Part shown: one piece after another, positions 1 to 10,759 of the stretch
Position numbering within the stretch: position 1 is the first letter of the stretch
How the letters are laid out: every line of letters starts with the position of its first letter
Source: Acorus gramineus
Lineage: Eukaryota; Streptophyta; Magnoliopsida; Acorales; Acoraceae
Length of the DNA stretch: 64,000 bases
Reading direction: 5' to 3'
NCBI GenBank assembly: GCA_030737835.1
Contig: CM060851.1
Coordinates: 1,364,001 to 1,428,000, forward strand
The notes under the pieces: model-generated
What the model was told of the DNA's origin: nothing
The model's database searches: none
Seen by the model: only the letters and a program-made list of their open reading frames with translations
Program-made: the position numbers and the translations under genes

Positions 1-1714
1 GTCGCCCAGACAACTATGGTCTTCTATAATAGGTTTGACATGTAATGGAAGGTGTGGGATTAATTGATCATATAGTTTTGATATCTGGAGTCCAATGTAA
101 TCCTCGTATTTTATAACTTTCAAGGTTTCCAGATAGTGATCAATTAAAGTTTAAGGGCTTAGTGTGATTGCATTCCTAGTTACAAAATGAATGAATGAGT
201 TAAAGAGTAGCGAATATGATAGTATTTCCCGTTCTGGAGGTGCCTAGCTTTGCAATCGATCTTGTTGAGGATGACTTATAGAATTGTTGAACTGCACATT
301 CCAATGCTTCTTCAGATTATATATAATTATGAGGTTTTCTCCAAGGTAATTAATGTGACTGATAACTTGAGTACACCGCAAGAACCTAGTGAAACTGGAG
401 GGTGAAAAGGCCCTTGCAGGTGCAGGTAATCTGGCTTATATATATATACATCTTAGAAATCGTGGGAGATGGGGTTATCATTGGGGCATGTATTGTGTGC
501 TCTGTGAATGAAAATCTGAAATTATTGATCACCTTAAAGTGGGCTTATCATGGTTAGCCAGGAAGCTGGAGGCATCTTGATGTTTTTCTGGGTGGAAGAG
601 CATGTTTTCTGTTGTATATCAATCGTTGGAGTTTTTCCCTTCTCTCAAGAAGAAAGGGGATGAAAGTTTTATATCCAAATGATCCCATCGTAAGGGATGG
701 AGCTATGTCATAACTTGGAAGCTAACATGGTACAAGAGATGAGGTTTTCAATATTGAATAGTTTCAATAATTGTCTTTATGAACATATGGGGATCCCAAG
801 AAGTCTATAAAGGATGCCTGCTATTTTTGTTAGGTGAGACAACTTGTCTGCCTTCCTTTGTCTCTTTTTTTTCCTTGGATGTTTCTTCCAGACTTGTTGC
901 AAGCAGGGGCATTTTTCCCTTTATTTCCAATAAAAAAGGAGAAAATTAAACTTGGCATAGAGTAGTTTTTATTTTTACTGGAACAATGGTTTACAAAAAT
1001 GAATCAAAGCTCCGAAGATGAACTACTGATGCCTTTATTTTGCATATCCAATTAAATTTGTAGTTTCAATGTTGAGATGGAAATTATATTCAACACTTAA
1101 ATCTTTTTTAATGAGGATTGGGACTTCCATTCAACATTTAATTTTCAATGACTGCACATTTTCTTTAATTCTGATTTTATTGGGATCAGTTTTATGCTTT
1201 GTATATTTTCCATGTGATTTTTCATCTTGATCTCTTCTTTTCCTAATTTGGCATTGTAGAAAAGGGTTGAAATTATTTCTAGGATTCATTATTGTTATAC
1301 AAATGTGTTTTAATTAATAGCTTCTTATGCCTATGCTAATGATCTCATTTTTTGTATATGCGTTGTATGCATGTTGGGGAGGTTACTTTTTCACCCCCTG
1401 ATATTCTGGAGGGATTGTTTTGGACTATGTTGTACCTATTTTTTTTTATATTGGATGATTGATATTGTAGCAGTTAATTCAAACTCAATTTTCTGATTTT
1501 TTTTGTTGTGAAGCTTTATTAATCTTTATCACTGGAACATCGTTCCTTATTTTTTTTCTTCTGTTAAGACAGCTTATTTTAACTGATATTTAGGCATTTT
1601 TCATGGTTGGAGGGTTACCAGTTTAAATTAGTTTATTTTCTACATTATAATGTCCCATCTCTCGGTTGTACATTTTTATAAAATAATAAAATTGCTTTTG
1701 AACATCATTTCTAG
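1..1714. other. Intronic or non-coding lead-in to KTF1
   Basis: This stretch is AT-rich with long T runs and stops in all frames. I find no exon in it that matches the NGN domain expected upstream of the first visible KTF1 exon. It is most simply a long intron of the gene that continues to the left of the window. A short exon at the extreme left edge (about 1-32, followed by GTTTGAC) cannot be excluded. Confidence 0.55.
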
Positions 1715-4700
1715 GGTGGCGGAATATCCTTAAAGCAATCTGCAGTCCCAGAACCACGCTTGATAAGCTCTCGCGAACTCGAGTAATTTGCATTTATCCA
1801 TTGATTTAAAACAGATATGTGACTATGGTTGTTCTTGATGTTTTTACTCCATTTTATTTATCAGGGAATTTAGATCGCATATTCAAATGAGGCGGGATCG
1901 TCAAACTGGGGAGTTTTTTGAGATATTTGATGGTTTGATGCTCAAGGACGGTTACTTGTACAAGAGGGTATCCTTCTCATCACTAAGCTCCTGGGGTGTA
2001 CAGCCATCACGCAATGAACTTCTAAAATTTGAGGATTCTAAAAAAGTTGCATATGAGGACGGAGGTTCAACAAGTGGTGACAATAAAGATGCTTTTCCAT
2101 TTGAAGCATCGAATAGTAACCTGCGCCCCAAAGAAGGGAGTGGTTTCCAACTTCATGATCTTGTCTTATATGGGTAAGTTAGTCATTGATAAATCTTGAG
2201 GTTGTTTTTTGCCCTTTATTGTTAATTTATGATTGCCTAATTTCTTCCACTCTTGTTTTTTGTTTGCTTTGTTCTTCTGTAGGCGAAAGAACTTTGGTAT
2301 TATTATAGGCATGGAAAAGGATTGCATCCAGGTTATAATGTCTGCATTAATCTTGTATTGTTTAGTCTCTATGGATAGTTAATTAACAGTTGTGTTATTA
2401 TTTTTCAGATATTAAAAGGTGACAATGAGAAATCAGAAAAGGTGACTGAAAAATCTGGCAAAGTGACTGAAAATTCAGACAAAGTGACTGTTAGGCTCCA
2501 CGATTTAAAGAGTCGTTGTTGTGATAAGTATTTTAAAGCCACTGACCGGAATATGAAAACAATATCCATTGATGATACTGTCAGGGTTTGTCAAGGCTCC
2601 TTCAAGGTAAAATGTATTTTTGTCATCTAATGTTTTCTTGATCTCTGATGTCACTGTAAAGGAATTATTCTTTTGTGTTGACATGGTTGTGTAAGATCCA
2701 TTTGACGCAGTCCTACACTTCTTGTAAATTGAAGTAATAATACAATCTTTTATTGTAGGATGTTCTCCTTTTCCATGATCTGTTGTATGTAGACCTTGAT
2801 CTTGCATCTTCTATCTCTGTGAATGGCTTCATATTGCATATTTGTGTTTTGTTGTTGATTAACTGGGACTGCTGTTTGCCATTTATTATGGGATTTAGGC
2901 CTTCTATAAAGATTTGTTTCATAAGGGCCAACTTTTTATTACCATGATGACTAGTGAAAGGCACAAGTTCGACACATGCATGAAGGCTAAGATAATGATC
3001 ATATAGAGTTATTTATTCCTTTTCTTTTCCTTTTAATTTTGGGTTGGATGTTTGCTGAGTTATTTATGCTCCATACCTTTATAGGAGCGTCTGTAAAAGT
3101 ATCTGGTTTTATCCAGAGAAACAGGTTAAACCATACTCATGACGCAAACAATCTTTCTAAAAATGCCCCTAGGTTAACCCCATGATGCCCTAACTCCAAA
3201 ACATAACACATGTACAGGTTGCAATTGGTTTCGTACTGGCAATAGTCTCTCTTGCTGACTATGAAAGTATATTTTGTTTGACAGGATAAGGAAGGGATTG
3301 TGAGGCATATGTACCGGGGAGTTCTCTTTATCTACGATGCGAATCACGAGGAGAGCGGCGGCTTTTTCTGTGCTAAATCTGATCTTTGCGAGAGCACAGT
3401 TTGTCAAAAGGATAACAATAACTCAGTATGTCAAAGAACTTATTTTAAAAAAAAAACTCAGTATGTGTGATAAAATAATTTCATTCATTCCTGTCCATTT
3501 ATTTGATGTCTTATTCCTGGCATTTTGTATTACAGGGTTGTGATTCAGCTTTTCCAGGCTTTCAAGATTCTGAACCACCGGTTCCTCAAACTCCCAGAAG
3601 ACAATTCCAGCCGAGGGAGGGCAGGAATAATTGTATGTCTTTTTATATTAGTTTTGTTTCTGTGCCTTTCTTATTCTTGATGGATTTTCTTTTGTGTGTC
3701 TCACTTCTATCTGTAAATTTGTTGCAGTTGACTCAGTCTTCTCTATTGGACAAACCTTAAGAATACGAGTAGGCCCTTTAAAGGGATATCTGTGCCGTGT
3801 CATCCGTCTTTATCGGTCTGAAGTCACTGTAAAGCTGGATTCATTAGCAAAAGTTATCTCTGGTTAGTGAATTGCATTAACGTTACACGTCTCCATATAT
3901 ATCATAAATTTTCTTTGACAAACCCTCTTTGGCATATGCTAATTCATGTAGTCAAGTGTGAGCATCTTACTGATGCCAGCATGAAGAGTTCTGAAAATGA
4001 AACAAGGTATGGGTAGTTGGGTACTGTAATTTTTGGCCGAATTCAGCTGATGAATATTCTTGTCTGATTTTTGTTGTTCTTGTTTTTTAAATGAAGGGAT
4101 GACTTGGGAGCAGGATTGGCTGATGATTTTGGGATTCCTGGAAGTTTTTCCAAAGGTGATACTATGTTTACAGTTCATGATGTCTATAATATTTAAAATT
4201 TGAAGGTAACCTGTTGATATGATAACATAAGAAGATAAGATTGATATTTAGATGTTATAACACCAAACAATTTCTTCCGACGAGTTTGCCTTTCCAGAAG
4301 AATCCTCACTCTGAACGCTTACTGAGGTGCTTTGTTATTTTTTTGGGATGTAATGATGCATTATATCTATCTGTTTGCATGATTATTCATTTTAGAAATG
4401 GATTTAAGGGCGCTGTGCTGAGAGTGTTTTGGTTCTTAAGTTATTGTCTCTTGATGTTGCATTCACTAATATGTATTTATATGTGTGATTTTGTAGATGG
4501 ACTATTTGATGATGGAAATGGAGCATCAGCGGATAAAAATTCTTGGGATATCGGTGTTCCTTCTACGGCAAAGTAAATACCCATATCTGGCATTCAATTA
4601 GTATGCTTGACTTAAATCTTGGAGGTTTGCATTTATTATATTCTAAGCTGGCCCCTGAAACATCAGTAGGACCCCAAGTACATATGATAAGTTTCAGTTT

Positions 4701-7700
4701 TCCAGTATACTGATTCATCTCACAGGGTATCTTGGATACTCATAAACTACTAGTGTATGCTTCTGTTTTGTTCTCTGTTGGCCCTCGTCATAAGATAATT
4801 GTTTGAAAATGGCTGCCGTATTACAGTACTGCACGGTGCACACATCATATAACAAATAACAGAAACCCTTTCTATTTTAATTAATTTTTTGTTTGTTTGC
4901 GATAAAAACTTTTTCTCTCACCAAGGCATCCATGTGAACCTGATTCTATTCTGTATTATATTGTATCTATTTGTTTTTGAAAACTTGAATGAAAGTAGAA
5001 AGAATAAAAAAAGTTTAGTAGTCTAATTTTTTTTATATGCTGTCATATGAAGTTTTTGTAAACTAAAGGTGTGTTATATGTAATTTGATTTATAGAACTC
5101 GTGCAATGTTCATGTATCCTGACATTGTATTATATTGAGGTACTTCGTGTTTGAATACTAATATACCATGTTGTACTGTTGGTTCATAGAGTCACTGGAT
5201 CTGTTCTAAATCTTGACCTGGTGGAGCATAGTTGTGATCATCCTAATTAAGTTGCTACCAACAAATGAGCGCCTCAGTTTTAGGCAATACCATACATGTT
5301 CTTGTGCAGCCATTCATCAAATTCCAGGGAATTGACTCCTTAGGGCCCAATTGAGGCATACATCATAGAAAATCAATAGAGTAACTAAATTTAGTATTCC
5401 TTTGAAACTCTGACTGCTGTGTGTTATAATTAATACGCAGGAAGTGCTTCTATGTGGGGTCTCACTTATTGCCCCCAAATGTTTCCAGAAGCTTATCATT
5501 CCCCTATGAGTGTATAAATACAGTAGGAAGTGTATACATTATACATTGCTGTGAGACGTTTGGACTTTGGAGTGATTTTTTGATCGACCTTATCACTTTG
5601 TGCATGTTGAATAACCAAGATTTTATGAGATATTCGATAAAGTAATCAATTTACGATCACTGTAACTAGGTCATGATAGCTAAGAGTCTTCCCTATTCAC
5701 ATGAAAATTTCAATGAAGTAGGTGCTTGGAAGTCATGGCTTCATTTGGCCATAGTTTGGATATCTTGTTTGACTGGCCAGTATCCAAGAAACTATGTTTA
5801 GAAGATGGGTATTTGTTATGGTTTGATTCTCTTGAGGCTATATAATCACAACACTGACAATTCATTTGTTCTAAGTTGTATTTTTAAAGGTATCAAGTTG
5901 TTTTTTAGCTTACATGAAGTTAAGTTGTGTCTTATCTGTGAAGTTGACTTAAAAGTCAATTTTGCATTGGTGGTCTCCAAATGTGTCCATAACTTTAAAA
6001 TTTTTGTCTTCCCAAATTTCCATTTAGAGTCTTGTGTTTCTTCTTTTATGCTGTTAAAATCTCGATTGCATTCTTGAGTTTTATTTGACTATACCTCTCA
6101 CTGTTGTATTTTTCTCTCTTTTAAACTCTACATATTTCTATTGCAGTGACACTTGGAACAGTACATCTTCTGGCATTTCAGGTTTGGTGTTCCCACAATC
6201 ACATTTTTTTCCATGTTTGTGAATTGTGATTGGATATGTGCGTGGGTTTGAATTTGCTGATGATCTTTCTTCTGTCTTTGTCTTTAAAGGGTGGGACAAC
6301 AAAAAACCATCAGTACCTGGTGATGAAGCCGGATGCTCAAATAAAGATGGCTGGGAGAATGCAGGAGCATCAACTGGAAATCAGAACTCATCATGGGATA
6401 ATTCAACATCTTGGAACAAACCTTCAGTCTCAGAATGGGACAAACCTGCAGATAAAACTGGTGCAGATAATGTTGTTGGAGATGGCTGGGCCAGTAAACT
6501 AGAAATTGACAAAAAAGCTGATACTTCAAATGATGCAGTTGGCAAGTCGGATTCTTGGGGCAAACCAAGTACTAATGTGGATAACTGGTCTAAGGTAGCA
6601 GACCAGGGAGCCAATGGTGGATGGGATAACCCTGTAGACTGCAAGAATACTTCCGGGGCAGTTGGTGGTGAGCAAGCTAGCAGTTGGGACCAGCCCAAAC
6701 TTGTTAACCAGGATCAAGAAAATTCTTGGAACAAAGGTAAAAGTGTGGTTGTTGATGAGGATGGGCCATGGGGCAAGGCGTCAAGTTCCAAGAACAAAGA
6801 GGGTATTGCTGATAAGACTGAAGACCCTTGGTCCAAACCTGTTGGTGGGATATCAGGTGGTTCAACAGGAAATCATGCTGATGGTTGGGGGCAGAGTAAA
6901 ACAGGAGGTAGTGGTTCTTCTCAAAATGAGCAGTGGGGTACATCAAATACAGGTGAGGGTGCTGGAAGTGGCTGGAATAAATCTGCACAATCTGGAGACA
7001 TTAAATCTGGTGGATGGAATGGATCAGATCCTTCTTCCAACAGACAAGGATCTGACTGGAATACAGGTGGTGGCTCTAATAAAGATCAGGATAAGAGTTG
7101 GGGCACGCCAAAAGCTTCTGGAGGGGATTGGGGATCATCAGAGTGGAAGAAAGGATCTGTTGAAAACACAGACACAGGTGGAAATAAAGATGAAGGGGCC
7201 AATTGGAACAGGACCGGAGGTTTTGATGGAGGCCGTGCATCAGGTCGTGGAAGAGGGAGGGGAGGAGATGGAAGGGGAAATAGGGACTGGACAAATGGAG
7301 ATAGACCTTTCAGAAGTGGTGATGGTCAGGGCCGTGGATTTGGTCGTGGACGGGGTCGAGGCCCCCCTGACTGGAATAAAGACCAAGATAACAGTCAGTC
7401 TGGATCTGGTTGGGGCAACCAACAGTCTGGTGGTTGGGATAGTTCAAAATCTTTTGGTGGCAAACAGTCATCTGGCTGGGGTGCAGCAGCTCAAGATACG
7501 GGGGACAGAGATGGTTCTGGTTGGGCCAAACCAGGGATGGCAGGAAACAATGAAACAGTTGGAAGTAAAGATTCCTGGAAGTCATCTTCTGGTGGTCTGT
7601 CATCTGGTTGGAATGTTGGAACTGCTGGGAATGAGCCTTCCGCAAGTGGATCCAAATGGGATACCCCGAAACCGCAAAATGATAAACAGTCTACTTGGAA

Positions 7701-9663
7701 CACTGGTGGAGTGAATTCTAACACGCCCAAAGCTTTCTCAACTGACCAGTCATCTGAGTGGAATAAATCGTCTGCTGGAAACAAAACAGACCAAAAAGAA
7801 AGTGGTGGATCAAACTGGGATTCATCTAAACCTTCAAACAACAGACAGCCATCTAGCTGGGACGATGACGCTGAGAAGAACCAAAGTTCATCCAAAGTGT
7901 CTTCATCTGGTTGGGCCAAAGGAACTACTGAAGATGAATCAGGTAAAGGTGACAGCAAACCAGAAGAAAAGTGGGGTGCATCTAAGCCGCCAGCTGGAAA
8001 TCAATCATCTGATTGGGCTTCCAAGGAAACGAGTGGTTGGAGTGCCCCAAAGGCCTGTGGTGGTGATCAGGCCTCTGGTTGGAATCAGGGTTCATCATCC
8101 GGTAAAGATTCCAGTAGAGAAGCCGATGCTTGGAATGCACCAAAAGCTTCTGGTAATCAGTCATCAGCTTGGAATCAATCCTCTGGAGTGGGAGGGGCAG
8201 ATCATCAAGAAGCAGGAGGAAGCGCTAGCCCTTGGGAGAAAGCGGCACCATCCAGTGGAAGCCAACCCTCTGGTTGGAAGAACGATGCTGGGAATGGATG
8301 GAACAAGCCAAGAGACTCCACATCCAGCTGGAATAGCAGTGCGACAGGGAAAGATAATGGAGGAAACTGGAATCAAGGAAGGTCTTCAGATGGTGATCAG
8401 TCGCATGGTTGGAACAGAGGCAATTTTGGAAATGATTCTGGTGGAAGAGGAAGAGGGAGATCCTTTGGAGATCGATCTTCTGGTTGGAACAGAGGAGGGG
8501 ATGGTGATAATGATGGAGGCGGAAGGGGGAGAGGGCGAGGAAGATCTTCCGGTGGGGACTGGTCATCGGGCTGGAATCAGGGAAACAATGATGAAGGAGA
8601 CAAGTCTTCTGGTTGGAATGGAGGCTCCTTCGAGGACGGTTCTGGTGGAAGAGGCAGAGGTGGAAGAGGAAGGGGAGGGAGGTCATTTGGTGGCGGACGC
8701 TCATCTAATTGGAATGGAGGAAATGATGATGATGGTGGATCTGGTGGAAATGGTGACAGGTCATCCGGCTGGAGGGGTGGAAGATCGTATGGTGGGGATT
8801 GGTCATCGGGACGGAACGGAGGAGCAGGCGATGATGGAGAATCTGGTGGGGGGTGGAATGGTGGTGGAAGAGGGAGGGGGAGGGGAAGATCTTTCGGTGG
8901 GGATAACTCCTCAGGTTGGAGCGGAGGGAGAGGATCTGATTTTGGAAGGGACAATGGAGAAAGTGGTGGGGGATGGAATGGTGGGGGTAGAGGGAGGGGG
9001 AGGGGAAGAGGGAGATCTTTTGGTGGGGATAACTCCTCGGGTTCGGGTGGAGGGAGAGGATCTGATTTTGGTGGGAATAGCGGGGATCACAGCGGATTTG
9101 GTGGCGGATGGGGCGGAGGTTCCAGTGGGGATCAGTCACAAAAGACCGGTGGTAACAAAGGCTCTGCTTCTGGATGGAACACTGGAGCTGGATCAAATCA
9201 AGAGGCTGGTGGTTGGAATCAAAACAAGGGTTCCGACAAGGCTGCTGGTTCTGGTTGGAACACGAGCAAAGATGGTGGTTGGAACAAGGGATCTGCTGTT
9301 GTGAATGAAGAGGGCGGCGGTTGGAACCAGAACAAAATTTCTGACAAGGCCAGTGGTTCTGGTTGGGGAGTGAGCAAAGGCGAGGACTCACAAGCAAAAG
9401 GACAAAGTGGCGGATGGAACGCCGGAGCTTCTGCGAGCGAGGGTGGGGGTGGCTGGAATCAAAACAAAGGGTCCGACAAGGCCAGCGGTTCTGGTTGGGG
9501 TTCGAAAGATGCGTCAACAAAAGAAGGTGGTTCTGATGGTGGCAGAAAGGCATCCGGATGGGGTCAAGACAGTGAACCGAGCGGTGCGGAAGGGAGCGGG
9601 AGCGGAGGCAAATCGGGTGGCTGGGACTCGGCAGGCGGTGGAAAATCAAAGGGTGGATGGTAA
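1715..9663 (+). CDS. KTF1: KTF1/SPT5-like RdDM elongation factor, 3-prime part
   Basis: SPT5-like protein of RNA-directed DNA methylation. In Arabidopsis, KTF1 (SPT5L/RDM3) associates with Pol V transcripts and binds AGO4 through WG/GW motifs. Reconstructed exons, all with GT-AG borders and consistent phase: 1715-1782, 1865-2173, 2283-2331, 2409-2606, 3285-3425, 3536-3632, 3728-3862, 3952-4006, 4097-4155, 4497-4572, 6147-6181 and 6290-9663 (TAA at 9661). They give 1531 visible codons. The N-terminal NGN domain lies outside the window. The first exons carry SPT5 signatures: RRDRQTGEFFEIFDGLMLKD, then KOW-type segments (FQLHDLVLYGRKNFGIIIG; FSIGQTLRIRVGPLKGYL). The last exon is almost wholly W-G/G-W repeats mixed with S, N, D and K, then RGG/GRGRG repeats. 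The visible part alone exceeds the roughly 1490 aa of the Arabidopsis protein, so this copy is long. The exon beginning 2409 also has a small repeat (EKVTEKSGKVTENSDKVT). The family call is strong; small exon borders are read by eye. Confidence 0.9.
6290..9660 (+). repeat. WG/GW and RGG low-complexity coding repeat (AGO-hook platform)
   Basis: The last KTF1 exon is one continuous repeat domain of about 1120 residues. Its first two thirds repeat short units of the form S-x-W-(D/N/G)-x-x with a tryptophan roughly every 8-20 residues, many flanked by glycine. Between about 8430 and 9120 it changes to glycine/arginine runs such as GGRGRGRGRSFGG, with a near-duplicated unit at about 8865-8945 and 8975-9065. 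WG/GW motifs are the known docking sites for Argonaute PIWI domains. The RGG part is typical of RNA-binding segments. The array keeps one open frame throughout. Confidence 0.85.
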
Positions 9664-10380
9664 GTTTGTCTGTACATATAAAAAAATTGCATCATGTAAT
9701 CCATGCGTTTTGTGTTATGTGGCTTCTGACCCTCAAGACCTTGTTTTAGTTGGAGGGATGGATCCTCTATTTTTGGGGGGATATTTGGAAACCCTGGAAC
9801 CTGTGTTTCTCTTCAAGTGGGGGAAGAATGATTGTATGGTTTTATTCAATATATTCCACTCTTTTTAGCTGGACTGCATTTATTAATTTCTTCTATGGTT
9901 CACTTAGTTTTGTTAAGCTTCTTATCTGTGAGAGAAGGGTGATGTTATACTCGGTTTTTTTTTACAGCTGAAAATACAGTCTTATATGCATCGTTATAAA
10001 TCCAGTAAAACATATTCATCATTAATTTTTTTTATATATATTAAAAATAGATTTATTCACTTTAAAATAGAGTTATATATACTTTTTATTAAATTATATA
10101 CATTCTGTAGATGATGTTATTTAAAAAAAAAAATATGTGGTCAATATGGTTAATCAAATAATAAATTTTTTATTAATATGTTATTTAAAAATTATAATTA
10201 AAAATACAAACAAATAAAAGAATGACTTGCTGGTATAATTATCCATAAAGCTTATGTGATATACTGAAATGTTATACAAACTAGGCTGTAAAACTATTTA
10301 GTATCCCAAAAAAATAGAAAATAATAATAATAGACTCCTTTGGGATCTCTTCATCTGACCCTCCAAGTTGAATCACACGT
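9664..10380. other. KTF1 3-prime UTR and short spacer
   Basis: T-rich 3-prime UTR follows the KTF1 stop. From about 9975 to 10180 lies an AT-rich block with wording such as ATGCATCGTTATAAAT and TATATATACTTTTTATTAAA that recurs at about 45300, 54450, 54620, 58160 and 58550. It looks like one member of a dispersed repeat family. No gene is seen. Confidence 0.5.
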
Positions 10381-10658
10381 GTGCCTCCAAAACCCCCCAA
10401 AACAATTCCCAAAGACATAAATACCAACGATCAAGATCTCTCCACTTCAAAATCCCAACCGTCCAACCCCTCAAAAAATAAACAAAAACAAATAAAACGT
10501 GTAAAACGCAATCCCATCTCACTCTCCCCCCCCCCCTCCCCATCTCTCTCACATCCTCAACTGTTTGTTTATCTCCATTTCCTCTCTGTCAAACTCCGAT
10601 CGCCAAATCTCCACCGTCCGATCGACCTCCTCGACCGATCTCCACCTTCCATTCCCAC

Positions 10659-10679
10659 ATGCGACCACTGAAACCCTAA
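10659..10679 (+). promoter_or_regulatory. uORF 1 in the B56 5-prime leader (6 codons)
   Basis: ATG CGA CCA CTG AAA CCC TAA lies about 80 nt before the main start codon at 10760. It is in the likely leader, which is pyrimidine-rich from about 10380 onward. It codes MRPLKP. Whether it is translated depends on the transcription start, which I cannot see. Confidence 0.4.
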
Positions 10680-10690
10680 TCCCCAATTCC

Positions 10691-10702
10691 ATGCCCAATT
10701 AG
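10691..10702 (+). promoter_or_regulatory. uORF 2 in the B56 5-prime leader (3 codons)
   Basis: ATG CCC AAT TAG codes MPN and follows uORF 1 by 11 nt. It ends 57 nt before the main ATG. Two minimal uORFs in one leader could lower initiation at the main start. Confidence 0.35.
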
Positions 10703-10759
10703 GGTTTCCACATCTTCCAAATCAGGGTCAGCTGGGGCTTTTAGGGTTTGGTGGAGGAG

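Noticed and set aside
6662-7714. 350-codon open frame overlapping the KTF1 last exon
   Set aside because: It is in another frame of the repetitive GW exon. The repeat unit and lack of stops keep several frames open. It resembles no family.
8430-9120. CRISPR-like regular repeats
   Set aside because: The periodicity is coding (glycine-arginine and SFGG units), spacing is uneven and the setting is a plant gene.
7802-9304. 500-codon open frame on the plus strand in the same exon
   Set aside because: Shadow frame of the GW/RGG repeat; composition follows from the repeat codons.
8705-9649. 314-codon open frame on the minus strand
   Set aside because: Antisense reading of the same GC-rich repeat, with H, P, S, N-biased composition and no domain.
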